Below, in pieces: positions 51,725 through 59,782 of a stretch of 64,000 nt of DNA (position 1 is its first letter; every line of letters starts with the position of its first letter). The stretch is from Corallococcus interemptor. Lineage in GTDB: Bacteria > Myxococcota > Myxococcia > Myxococcales > Myxococcaceae. The stretch lies in contig NZ_RAWM01000029.1 of assembly GCF_003668875.1 (NCBI RefSeq), positions 1-64,000 on the forward strand, in the 5' to 3' direction. The position numbers and the translations under genes were made by a program. The notes beneath the pieces were generated by a model. It ran no database searches and was not told where the DNA came from. It saw nothing but the letters and a program-made list of their open reading frames with translations.

Positions 51725-53329
51725 TCAGAAAGCTGGGGTGTGGACGATTTCGACCCCTACAACACGTGCGTTCTTGAAGAGTTCGCGGAAGGCATCGGCA
51801 GCCGCCATCTCTGCGACATGCCACCGGACAGGAATACCCGTGCCACGAACTTTTCTGCTCTGGCGCTCTGCTTGCTCAACGAGCATCCGCGCTCCGGAGT
51901 TCCGGAACCACTCCTTGGGCTCAAGGCCATCAAAGAACTTCGCGTAGCCGGGTCCCTTGGCCTCCAGCAGCACGCCGTCCTTGAAGCCGTCGAACTTCAC
52001 GCCACCCGCCTTCGTGCTCGTGCCGCCGACCCAGTAGGCATCATCGGCGGAGTGTCCCGTGATCTGCTCCTGATAGCGCCGAGCGGGCGGCTTCATGGAC
52101 TCCTTCGCCGGTCCCCACTGTCCAGGCCCCTGAGAAGGCGCTCCGCCCTTCGAGGCCGCGTTTGCCCGCTGGAGGATGATGGCCGCCCCAGGGCCGCCGC
52201 TGAGTGCCACCGCCGCGCGCCCTGCTGGCACCGCGACGTGCTCCAGCGCCAGCGCGCCCTCCGACGACAGCGAGAGCACCGGCACCGAAACCTCCGCTCC
52301 CAGCGATATCCCTTTCAGCGTCCGTGTCGTGGCCGACGCTGCGCCCCCGGTGATGAGCAGGCCTGTCGTCAGCCGCGACACCTCGCGGATCTGCTCGCCA
52401 CGGGTCATGGACTGGAAGCGATCCCAGTACATGGGTGAAGCCGCGATGAGCGCCGCCACGCCTGCTGGCAGGTGGCTCAGTCCCGCGAGGCTGTCCACGG
52501 GGCGCGTGAGCAACTGGCCCAGCGCGTGGTACAGCTCCACGAACGCATCTTCCGCTCCATCCAGGGTGCGGCTGATGACGTCCGCGTCGTCGTAGACCTC
52601 GGCCATGGGCCGCCAATCCGAGGCCTGGAGCTTCGCGTCCATCGCGCGGAAGACACCGCCCTTGCCGCTGTAGAAGCGGCCCAGCTCGAAGCCGTGCGCA
52701 CGGAAGGCGCCATCCTGCCATTCGACCGTCGCCACCTTCTGCTGCGTGCGCCCGGTGAGGGCCCACGCCAAATAGCCGTCCGGACGCAACACCGCGATCT
52801 GCTCCCGGGAGAAGCGCTCGACCCGCCGCAACAGCTCCTGTCGCGTGACTTCGCCTCCCTCCATCACTTCGCGCAGGATGAAGCCTGCGGCCATGCGAGG
52901 CGGGAAGGCGCTCAACGTGACGGGCTTGCCCACCAGCACGTCCAGAAGACGCGCGGCTTGTGCGGGCGTCAGTCCCCCTCCCAGAGGGCGCTCGTCCCGC
53001 GCTTCCAGGCCCGCGTTCGTCAGCAACCGCTCCCAGACGTCCGGCTGCGAATCGTCAGGACTGGTGACGTCCGCCATGGCCACCGTGCGAACGGGGCTTG
53101 CCCCCGTCATCACTTCGCGCACGGCCTTGCGGCGGTACAGCGGCGGCGCTTCCTCTCGGTGCGTGCTACTCGGCGCCGGAGCGGATGCACGCGGCGCCCC
53201 GTCGTTTGACTCCCACGTCCCAGGGGAGTCCGTGGCCGTGTAGCTCAGCGTCCTTCCGGGCGCGTGGGGCACGGATGCGCAGCCGGTGAAGAGGAGGGCC
53301 ACGCACGTGAGCAGGACGTCAGCGCGCAT
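51725..53329 (-). CDS. Lipoprotein polymorphic toxin with Tox-REase-5 C-terminal domain
   Basis: Protein of 534 aa. Lipoprotein signal at the N-terminus (LLFTGC, Cys16), a long myxobacterial pre-toxin region (about 60-400) with a hydrophobic stretch near 340, and a C-terminal domain (about 410-530) of the restriction-endonuclease-fold toxin 5 class: RRYQEQITGH, then KFDGFKDGVLLEAKGPGY with the D-ExK core. It should cut nucleic acid in a recipient. ATG 53329 overlaps the upstream gene's end by 11 nt, and the immunity gene abuts its stop. A lipid-anchored toxin suits SitA-type delivery by outer membrane exchange (inference). Confidence 0.85.
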   Translation of the reverse strand: MRADVLLTCVALLFTGCASVPHAPGRTLSYTATDSPGTWESNDGAPRASAPAPSSTHREEAPPLYRRKAVREVMTGASPVRTVAMADVTSPDDSQPDVWERLLTNAGLEARDERPLGGGLTPAQAARLLDVLVGKPVTLSAFPPRMAAGFILREVMEGGEVTRQELLRRVERFSREQIAVLRPDGYLAWALTGRTQQKVATVEWQDGAFRAHGFELGRFYSGKGGVFRAMDAKLQASDWRPMAEVYDDADVISRTLDGAEDAFVELYHALGQLLTRPVDSLAGLSHLPAGVAALIAASPMYWDRFQSMTRGEQIREVSRLTTGLLITGGAASATTRTLKGISLGAEVSVPVLSLSSEGALALEHVAVPAGRAAVALSGGPGAAIILQRANAASKGGAPSQGPGQWGPAKESMKPPARRYQEQITGHSADDAYWVGGTSTKAGGVKFDGFKDGVLLEAKGPGYAKFFDGLEPKEWFRNSGARMLVEQAERQSRKVRGTGIPVRWHVAEMAAADAFRELFKNARVVGVEIVHTPAF

Positions 53330-54659
53330 TGTCCACCCCCAGGCCCACCGACGCGAAAGCGCCCGGCCGCAGCGTCCCATCACCTTCTGGGAACAGCAGC
53401 GTGCCGCCCGTGGCCACCGCGTAGAGCTTCCCCGCCATGACTCGCCAGCGTGCTTCCGCCGCTCCCAGGTAGCGCGCCCCAGGTTGGCCCAAGCCCACGC
53501 CCAGCCCCTTCACCGCCACTTCCAGGCTGCGCTCCAGGAACTGCACCGCCACGCGCCCGTCCGCGTCCAAGCGGCCCCAGGAGAAAGCCTCCGCGCTCAG
53601 CGACAGCATCAGGTGCCGTTGCAGGCCTCGATAGCCCTCGGCATCCCAGCCCACACGAGCCTCGGCCTGGAGCGAGTACCCGTCCGGAAGGGGAGCGGAC
53701 GCCAGCGGCACACCCTCCGTGCCCACGGACTGGAAGCGCGCCAGTTCGTAGTCCGGGCCGAAGAAGCCCTGCCGGAAGCCGCCGTGCTGCCTGCGTGCCT
53801 CCAGGCGCACCGACACATCCCACGCGGAGGCCACCGCATCCGCCCCCATGCCCAGCACCGCGCCCCAGGCACCTCCAACGCCCGGCCGTCCTCCCCAGCC
53901 CGCCAGCAGGTGCGCTTCCAGGCCCGGACGCCTCAACACCACCGCCGTTGCGTCCAGGTGCGCCAGCGTCACGGACGGCGCGCGGCCTCCGGCCCGTCCC
54001 CAGTCGTGCACGGCGGAAACAGCGAGTGAGTAACGCCCCGGCGACCGCGCAGCGCCAAAGAGAACGCGCCCCACGTCCAGCGCGACCTCCGCACCCACCA
54101 ACCGCGCGCCCAACACGTCCGAGGCGAAGGCCTCCGTGTAGAGCGGCCCCACGGTGCCCGTGAGGAAGCCTCCCGCCGGGTGGTAGTCCGGGTTCGTCCG
54201 GTTGGAGTAGCGGCGCACCAGATGCGCCGACAGCAGGCTGTAGTCCTCCAGGGCGCCCAGCCACACGCCGACGGACGCCGCGTCCGAGCCCAGCTTGAGG
54301 CCGCGCACGAGCTGGCCCCAATCAGAGAGGCTGTCCCAGTCCTCCCTCCGCACGAAGCCCGCATCCCCTCCACCACTCCAGAGGCGCAACCGCACGGGCG
54401 TGCCCAGGTTGAGGCCGAACTCCGCGCCTCCGTCGAGAATGAGGGTCGGCTCCACCTGGAGGAAGCCCTCGTTCGTGCCCATCCCCGCGCGCGGCAGGAA
54501 GGACAACGTCGTCGCCTCCACGCGCAGCAGGTTGCGCCAGGCCTCGTCCAGTGGGCGCCGTTCCACCTCCACGGGCGGCGCCTCCGGGACGTCCTCGGCC
54601 CATGCGGCCACCGGCAACAGCAGCCACAGCCAGACAGCCCCACTTCGCGTCATTCGCAT
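53319..54659 (-). CDS. Outer-membrane beta-barrel candidate, first gene of toxin operon
   Basis: Protein of 446 aa with a Sec signal peptide (about 1-21, AWA-E cleavage). A long run of alternating short strands rich in Gly, aromatic and charged residues follows (LDGGAEFGLNLGTPVRLRLW, SVGVWLGALEDYSLL, VSVRLEARRQHGG), as expected for an outer membrane barrel; the C-terminus VGLGVDNAR is not a classical BamA signal. ATG 54659 follows AGGGGG; ATG 54653 is near. It is the first gene of a coupled barrel-toxin-immunity operon, the position SitB occupies in myxobacterial sit cassettes. Role in toxin export or transfer is inference. Confidence 0.72.
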   Translation of the reverse strand: MRMTRSGAVWLWLLLPVAAWAEDVPEAPPVEVERRPLDEAWRNLLRVEATTLSFLPRAGMGTNEGFLQVEPTLILDGGAEFGLNLGTPVRLRLWSGGGDAGFVRREDWDSLSDWGQLVRGLKLGSDAASVGVWLGALEDYSLLSAHLVRRYSNRTNPDYHPAGGFLTGTVGPLYTEAFASDVLGARLVGAEVALDVGRVLFGAARSPGRYSLAVSAVHDWGRAGGRAPSVTLAHLDATAVVLRRPGLEAHLLAGWGGRPGVGGAWGAVLGMGADAVASAWDVSVRLEARRQHGGFRQGFFGPDYELARFQSVGTEGVPLASAPLPDGYSLQAEARVGWDAEGYRGLQRHLMLSLSAEAFSWGRLDADGRVAVQFLERSLEVAVKGLGVGLGQPGARYLGAAEARWRVMAGKLYAVATGGTLLFPEGDGTLRPGAFASVGLGVDNAR

Positions 54660-54823
54660 CCACGCCCCCTGGGAGTGACACCTCCCAAGGAGAGCAAAGG
54701 ACACGCGTCTGACGCTCAGCCCGGCCCCCGCAGGCCCCGCGCTGCATCACGCCCAGCATTCACAATGTCATTCGCATGCGTGCCTCCCAGGAATGCTTCG
54801 CAGAGGGAAGCAAAGGACACGCG
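54649..54823 (-). repeat. Duplicated leader/start region of toxin operon
   Basis: Two imperfect direct copies, 54649-54707 and 54767-54823. Both begin (plus strand) GTCATTCGCAT, which on the minus strand is the MRMT start of the barrel gene, and both end AGCAAAGGACACGCG, with partly conserved purine/pyrimidine sequence between. The upstream copy would start MRMTL and then meets a stop, so it looks like the surviving 5' end of a second, lost copy of the operon. Confidence 0.65.
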
Positions 54824-54845
54824 CAAGGAACACGGTAGGCCGTGC

Positions 54846-56168
54846 TCAGTCCAGCTCGCCCAGGTCGAAGGCCGTGGTGCCGTTGTGGTGCTTGCGCTTC
54901 GGGAGCTGGTGCTCCTCTCGGAGCTGGTTCTCGAAGAAGGGCAGGTGCGCACCCGTGCGGCGCTTGCGCAGCGAGCGGATGGTCTCGTGCTCCGTGGTGT
55001 TGCTGTAGCCGTGCTTCGTGTGCCCGTGCGGATAGGTCAGCGGATCCAGCACCATCCGCGTCGGATACCGGTGCTGGAGGATGTGGATGAGCTCGTGTCC
55101 GTACACGATGAAGGCCGGCGCTGGGATGGGGTACTGCTCGCCGGAGTAGTTGCGCTGCGTGCTGTCTCTCAACCCGGAGCGCAGGCTCAGCCGGGAGCCG
55201 CGCCCACTCGTCTTGCCCGCGATGCCGGGCGCGGGCTCCGTCAACATGTAGTCCTCGCCGTGGCCGTCCTCCTCGTACTTGGGCAGCTCGTCGCGGATGT
55301 GGTCGATGCGGCCGCCCAGCTCGCCCTGCGTCGCGGACAGCTCGGCATAGGCCCTCGATGCAACCTTCAGCCGTTCGCGCAGCTCGCCCCACGGCTCGTT
55401 TCCGCGCCGGGCCTCCACCTCCATCTGGGACAGCCGCTGGCCCACGGCTTCGTACTCCTCCTCCAGGGGGCGCAGCTGGCCGGACATCTCCGTCAGGCGC
55501 TGACGGTTGGCCGCCACCCGCTGGCGGAACTGCGCGGACGGAGTGAACGCCTGGGTCAACACCAGCGTCACCGGCCACACCGGATCCTGCGGAGTCGAAG
55601 CGAGGATCCACCGCATCAGCGACCGCCCATGCGGGCGTGACAACAGCCGGGCGTGGATGGCGCGCACCTCGCGGTTGCCTCGCGCGAACTGCGCGTCCGT
55701 GGGCAGCGCCACCGCGCCCGTGCCGTTGCGAAGCGCATCCCAGTCCGCGTCCAACTGCTGGCGGGCCGCCGTCCCCAGCGTCGCGCGGTCCGGTGTGAAC
55801 AGCAGCAGGTTCTTCGTGTGGACGTAGTCCACCAGCTCGATGTGCTTCTCCTGGATCTCCACCAGCAGCCGCATCAACAGCAGCCGCGAGGCCTTCGAAC
55901 GCGAGAGCCGCTCGCGCTCCAGGTCGAACAACCGGTACAGCAGGTGCTCCGCCGCATCGAGCGCCGCCAGACGCGCGTCCACCCACGCCTGCTTGCCCGT
56001 GAAGTAATACGTCGCCTTGCCGCCCCAGCCGCTCCAGTCCGCATGGAACGCATCGAGCGCGGCGCAGAACGGCCGGACGAAGTCCTCCAGCCGGGACACG
56101 ATGGGCAGCAGCCGCAAGGGCTCCACGCCCAGGTCCAGCTTGAAGTCCTCTGACGTGCTCAACGCCAT
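54846..56168 (-). CDS. HExxH zinc metallopeptidase-like protein (M91/NleD type)
   Basis: Protein of 440 aa without signal peptide. Residues 1-335 are mostly helical, with a coiled-coil-like stretch at about 245-310. The C-terminal part carries VYGHELIHILQH (HELIH at about 356-360) and a downstream Glu-rich EHETIRSLRK that may supply the third ligand. This resembles M91-type effector peptidases, in which a short zinc domain sits at the end of a carrier region. It lies 187 nt upstream of the toxin operon on the same strand. It may be an effector or toxin; no immunity gene is adjacent to it. Confidence 0.7.
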   Translation of the reverse strand: MALSTSEDFKLDLGVEPLRLLPIVSRLEDFVRPFCAALDAFHADWSGWGGKATYYFTGKQAWVDARLAALDAAEHLLYRLFDLERERLSRSKASRLLLMRLLVEIQEKHIELVDYVHTKNLLLFTPDRATLGTAARQQLDADWDALRNGTGAVALPTDAQFARGNREVRAIHARLLSRPHGRSLMRWILASTPQDPVWPVTLVLTQAFTPSAQFRQRVAANRQRLTEMSGQLRPLEEEYEAVGQRLSQMEVEARRGNEPWGELRERLKVASRAYAELSATQGELGGRIDHIRDELPKYEEDGHGEDYMLTEPAPGIAGKTSGRGSRLSLRSGLRDSTQRNYSGEQYPIPAPAFIVYGHELIHILQHRYPTRMVLDPLTYPHGHTKHGYSNTTEHETIRSLRKRRTGAHLPFFENQLREEHQLPKRKHHNGTTAFDLGELD

Positions 56169-56339
56169 GTCCGCTCCCGATGTCTCGACGGAGCGAAACG
56201 CTAGCACGCACCTTTCACCCACTTCGCCGCCCTGTGCGCACACCCACTCCGTGGACGGACAACACTCGCCTTGTCCCAGCGGGTGACATGGCTTCTGGGG
56301 GTGCCTACCCCTGAAGACCAGGAGGCGCGGGCAACGGAC

Positions 56340-57560
56340 GTGAACAAGGGCGGGCGATGGCTGGGGGGGATGTTGGGGGCGATGTTGCTCGCGGGATGTC
56401 CGTCCGCGTGCAACACGAAGGAGTCGTCCCGTCCGTTTCATCTCACGGGGCAGGTGGGTTCGCGTGGGGCGGGCTTCGCATCGGCGCTGTACCAGACGAC
56501 GGGTGTGCGGATGGAGCCGCGCAACCGCATCCGGTGGGCGAACAACGGCGCCGTATTCGACGTGATGGTGGAAGAGATCGGCCGGGCCCGCGCCTCCATC
56601 CACATCGTGATGTTCATCTGGCGGCCGGGACGTGCGTCCGACCGGATGATTGAAGCGCTGGCCGAGCGCGCCAAGAAGGGCGTGCACTGCCGCGTGCTGG
56701 TGGATCCGCTGGGAAGCGGTCCTTTCGAAACAGAGGTGAAGCCCCGGCTGGAGGCGGCCGGCTGCGAGGCGCACCTGTTCCGCCCGCTGCCGGCGGACGA
56801 GAACCTGGCGCGCAACCACCGCAAGATCGTCGTGGTGGACGGCAAGGTGGCCATCACGGGAGGACTGGCCATCCAGGACGAGTGGCTGGGCGACGCGCGC
56901 AACGAGAAGGAGTGGCGCGACACCAACGTGCGGGTCCAGGGCCCGGTCGTGGCGCAGCTGCAGCAGGCCTTCGCGGAGAACTGGCAGGAGACGACGGGCC
57001 AGCTGTTGCCTCCCACGGACTTCCCCACGCTGTCGGTGGACCAGCCCGGCCTGGATTCCGCGGGTGAAGGCTGGGCGGCGTTCGTCAGCAGCACGGCGAA
57101 CCCGGAGGTGACGCGCGCGGAGCGGCTGACGCAGCTGATGGTGAAGGCGGCGAAGAAGCGGCTGTGGATTTCGCAGGCGTACTTCACGCCCAACGACGCG
57201 CTGACGGCGCTGCTGGTGGAGAAGGCGCGCGCGGGCGTGGACGTGCGGGTGCTGGCGCCGGGGGACAAGAACGACCAGAAGGCCATCACGGTGCTCCAGC
57301 GGCAGACCTACGACACGCTGCGGGCGGCGGGCGTGCGGCTCTGGGAGTACCAGCCGTCGATGATGCACGCGAAGACGATGCTGGTGGATGACCGGTGGGT
57401 GCTGGTGGGGTCCATCAACTACGACGCGCTGTCGTTCAACCTGCTGGAAGAGGGCTCGCTGGTGTTGGAGGACGTGGAGGCGGCACGTCAGCTGGAGGCC
57501 ATCTTCCTGGAGGACCTGACGAAGGCGCGCGAGGTCCAGGCCGAGCAGGCGAACCGCTGA
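56340..57560 (+). CDS. Phospholipase D/cardiolipin-synthase-like lipoprotein
   Basis: Protein of 406 aa with a lipoprotein signal (LLAGC, Cys20) and two HKD half-sites: NHRKIVVVDG with GGLAIQDEW (about 160-185) and MHAKTMLVDD with GSINYDALS (about 342-365). Both catalytic His/Lys/Asp sets are complete, so phosphatidyl transfer or phosphodiester cleavage is expected, probably at the outer membrane or periplasm. GTG 56340 was preferred because it precedes the signal sequence; ATG 56370 within a G-rich stretch is an alternative. Divergent from the metallopeptidase gene. Confidence 0.86.
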   Translation: MNKGGRWLGGMLGAMLLAGCPSACNTKESSRPFHLTGQVGSRGAGFASALYQTTGVRMEPRNRIRWANNGAVFDVMVEEIGRARASIHIVMFIWRPGRASDRMIEALAERAKKGVHCRVLVDPLGSGPFETEVKPRLEAAGCEAHLFRPLPADENLARNHRKIVVVDGKVAITGGLAIQDEWLGDARNEKEWRDTNVRVQGPVVAQLQQAFAENWQETTGQLLPPTDFPTLSVDQPGLDSAGEGWAAFVSSTANPEVTRAERLTQLMVKAAKKRLWISQAYFTPNDALTALLVEKARAGVDVRVLAPGDKNDQKAITVLQRQTYDTLRAAGVRLWEYQPSMMHAKTMLVDDRWVLVGSINYDALSFNLLEEGSLVLEDVEAARQLEAIFLEDLTKAREVQAEQANR

Positions 57561-57670
57561 AGGCCGGCTGTCCGGTTTCACGCGTGCCCCCTGGAAACAG
57601 TGGGCAAGGGACGGGCCGTGTGCTCAAGAGGCGCGTCAGGGCCCTGCAATCAGGCCCGGGAGGCATCGCC

Positions 57671-58327
57671 ATGAGCAGTGCAGCGCCTCGTCATCTCTTC
57701 GTCGCGGGCGCCACGGGCGCGACGGGCCGCACGCTGATGCGGCAGGCCCTGGCCCAAGGCGTGTCCGTGACGCCGCACGTGCGCCCCAGGAGCGCGAACA
57801 CGGAGCCCGCGAACCACTGGCCGAAGAAGGCGGTGCTGGAGCTGGCGGACGGGCCCGCGCTGGTGGAGGCGATGAAGGGCAGCACGACGGTGCTCCAGCT
57901 CATCGGGACGATGCGCAAGCGCTTCGCGGCCGGGGACACCTACGAGACGAGCGACATCGGCACCACGCGGCAGCTGGTGGACGCGGCGAAGGCTGCGGGC
58001 GTGGACCACTTCATCCTGCTCACGTCGGTGGGAGCGGGGAGCCCGGTGGGCGCGTACCTCAAGGCCAAGGCGGAAGCGGAGCGCATCGTGCGCGAGAGCG
58101 GCATCCCCTACACGATGGTGCGGCCCCCGGCGCTGGAGGGCGAATACCACGCGCCGCCCGGCATCCTGCACACGCTGGGCAAGCTGCCCCTGCTGCACAA
58201 GCTGAAGCCCATGCACCTGGACCAGCTGGCCGCCGTGCTGCTGCGCATCGCGGAGCGAAGGGCACCGCTGGACACGGCGCTCGAGGACAAGCGCCTCTGG
58301 GCGGAGGTCGAGGCGGTAGGCCGGTAG
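57671..58327 (+). CDS. NmrA-like / NAD(P)-binding atypical SDR
   Basis: Protein of 218 aa with a Rossmann start LFVAGATGATGRTLMRQAL (about 9-27, GATGATG loop), the strand TVLQLIGTM, HFILLTSVGAG and a later YLKAKAEAERIVRESGIPYTMVRP block. This is the pattern of NmrA/HSCARG-like redox sensors and nucleoside-diphosphate-sugar epimerase relatives. Catalytic role uncertain. GGGAGG lies 7 nt before ATG 57671. It follows the phospholipase gene by 110 nt. Confidence 0.83.
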   Translation: MSSAAPRHLFVAGATGATGRTLMRQALAQGVSVTPHVRPRSANTEPANHWPKKAVLELADGPALVEAMKGSTTVLQLIGTMRKRFAAGDTYETSDIGTTRQLVDAAKAAGVDHFILLTSVGAGSPVGAYLKAKAEAERIVRESGIPYTMVRPPALEGEYHAPPGILHTLGKLPLLHKLKPMHLDQLAAVLLRIAERRAPLDTALEDKRLWAEVEAVGR

Positions 58328-58351
58328 CTGTCAGACCCTCCAGGTAGGAAG

Positions 58352-58389
58352 GCTCCTCCGCCGCGCGAGCGCGGAATCCCAGGAGGAGC
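58352..58389 (+). promoter_or_regulatory. Nested hairpin occluding the addiction-module Shine-Dalgarno
   Basis: GCTCCTCC (58352-58359) pairs perfectly with GGAGGAGC (58382-58389), which is the Shine-Dalgarno of the antitoxin gene starting at 58394. Inside, CCGCG (58361-58365) pairs with CGCGG (58370-58374) around a CGAG loop. The folded form would hide the ribosome binding site; it could also serve as terminator for the upstream gene. Confidence 0.55.
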
Positions 58390-58393
58390 TAGA

Positions 58394-58636
58394 ATGATGT
58401 CGATGGCGACCGTGGACGAGCTAATTGCCCAGGTTTTGCAACTTTCGCCGGAAGACCGCGCCCGGCTCGTGCGTGAGGTGTCAGACGCGGATGCCCCGGA
58501 CATCGAGGCGTCCTGGGGCGAGGAGATCAGCCGCCGTGCCCAGGAAGTCATGGATGGGACAGCGGAGCTTGTCGATTGGGAAGACGTGAAAAAAAGAATA
58601 GAGGAGCGGCGCGAGCAGAGGCGACGTCAGCGCTAG
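58394..58636 (+). CDS. RelB-like addiction-module antitoxin (PF09720 type)
   Basis: An 80-aa protein of the putative addiction module component family. It has an N-terminal VDELIAQVLQLSPEDRARLV helix pair, a central DAPDIEASWGEEISRRAQE block and a basic C-terminal helix (EERREQRRRQR) that should bind the toxin. ATG 58394 has AGGAG 6 nt upstream, inside a hairpin. The ParE-like toxin gene begins 16 nt after its stop, the normal antitoxin-first order. Confidence 0.87.
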   Translation: MMSMATVDELIAQVLQLSPEDRARLVREVSDADAPDIEASWGEEISRRAQEVMDGTAELVDWEDVKKRIEERREQRRRQR

Positions 58637-58652
58637 GTGCACTCCACCCCGT

Positions 58653-58970
58653 ATGGGCATCCGACTGCATCGCGCTGCCGAACCGGAGCTGCTCGAGGTC
58701 ATCGACTGGTATGAAGACCAGCGCATAGGCCTCGGTGACCGCTTCTCCGACACCGTGTATCTGGCGATGGACTCCATCCACGCGCACCCGGACCGCTGGC
58801 CCCTCTGGCCTCGGCTCCATCACACGCCCCCCATCCGCCGCTTCCTGATTCCGGAGTACCCCTTCGCCCTGCCCTACCTCGTCCGTGACGAGGACGTGGT
58901 GGTGCTCGCCATCGCGCACCTGCGCCGCCAGCCGGACTTCTGGCTGCCCCGCGCGCGTAGCCGCCCGTAG
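58653..58970 (+). CDS. RelE/ParE-family toxin
   Basis: A 105-aa protein with the ParE/RelE fold: a helix pair (AAEPELLEVIDWYEDQRIG, then FSDTVYLAMDSIHAHPDRW) and a beta-sheet ending RRFLIPEYPFALPYLVRDEDVVVLAIAH. The PF09720/ParE pairing usually poisons gyrase or ribosomes; which one cannot be read here. The gene converges with the sugar permease gene, with 2 nt between their ends. Confidence 0.88.
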   Translation: MGIRLHRAAEPELLEVIDWYEDQRIGLGDRFSDTVYLAMDSIHAHPDRWPLWPRLHHTPPIRRFLIPEYPFALPYLVRDEDVVVLAIAHLRRQPDFWLPRARSRP

Positions 58971-58972
58971 AG

Positions 58973-59782
58973 CTACTCCTTCACCGCGCCGGCCGTGAGC
59001 CCGGACACGATGCGCCGCTGGAACAGCACCGTGAGCACCACCAGCGGCAGCGTGGCCACCACCGACGCGGCGGCGATCTCTCCCCAGGGTTCCTTGTACT
59101 CGCTGGCGAAGAGGCTGATGGCCACCGGCACCGTGCGCTTCTCCGGCGTGGACAGGAACGTCAGCGCGTAGAGGAACTCGTTCCACGCGAAGATGAAGAC
59201 CAGGATGGCCGTCGTCGCCAGGCCCGGCGCCGCCAGGGGCAACAGCACCCTGCGGAACGCGCCCACCGGCGTGCACCCGTCCACCCGCGCCGCGCGGTAC
59301 AGCTCGTCCGGCAGCTGGCGGAAGAACGACGTCAGCACCCACAACGTCAGCGGCAGCGCGAACGTCGTGTACGGCAACGCCAGGCCCACCAGGCTGTCGC
59401 GCAGCCCCACCGCGTTGAGGATGAGGTACAGCGGGCTCACCGTCGCGATGGGCGGGAACATCGACACACCCAGCGCCGCGGACAACAGCAGCCCCCTCCC
59501 CCGGAACTCCAGCTTCGCCAGCGCGAACGCCGCGGACGCTCCCACCGTGAGGCAGAACACCGTCGTCAGCGTCGCCACCACCAGCGAGTTCAACACCGCC
59601 CACAGGAACGGCCGCCCGAACAACACGCTGTCGTAGTTCGCTCCCGTCAGGTGCGACGGCCATGGCCGCGTCAGCTCGCCGTCCGGCCACAGGCTCGTCA
59701 GCACCTGCCACAGGAACGGCCCCAGGAAGAACGTGAGGAACGCCACCACGGCCAGCGCCGTGCCCAGCCCCGGCCGCTTCAT
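58973..59782 (-). CDS. Carbohydrate ABC transporter permease, MalG type
   Basis: Protein of 269 aa with six hydrophobic helices and the EAA loop ELYRAARVDGCTPVGAFRRVLLP (about 177-199, the contact with the ATPase). The final helix ends in RRIVSGLTAGAVKE, a typical MalG/UgpE C-terminus. It should form a heterodimer with the MalF-type subunit encoded just upstream, whose stop it overlaps by 4 nt. The ATPase is not in this operon. Confidence 0.92.
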   Translation of the reverse strand: MKRPGLGTALAVVAFLTFFLGPFLWQVLTSLWPDGELTRPWPSHLTGANYDSVLFGRPFLWAVLNSLVVATLTTVFCLTVGASAAFALAKLEFRGRGLLLSAALGVSMFPPIATVSPLYLILNAVGLRDSLVGLALPYTTFALPLTLWVLTSFFRQLPDELYRAARVDGCTPVGAFRRVLLPLAAPGLATTAILVFIFAWNEFLYALTFLSTPEKRTVPVAISLFASEYKEPWGEIAAASVVATLPLVVLTVLFQRRIVSGLTAGAVKE

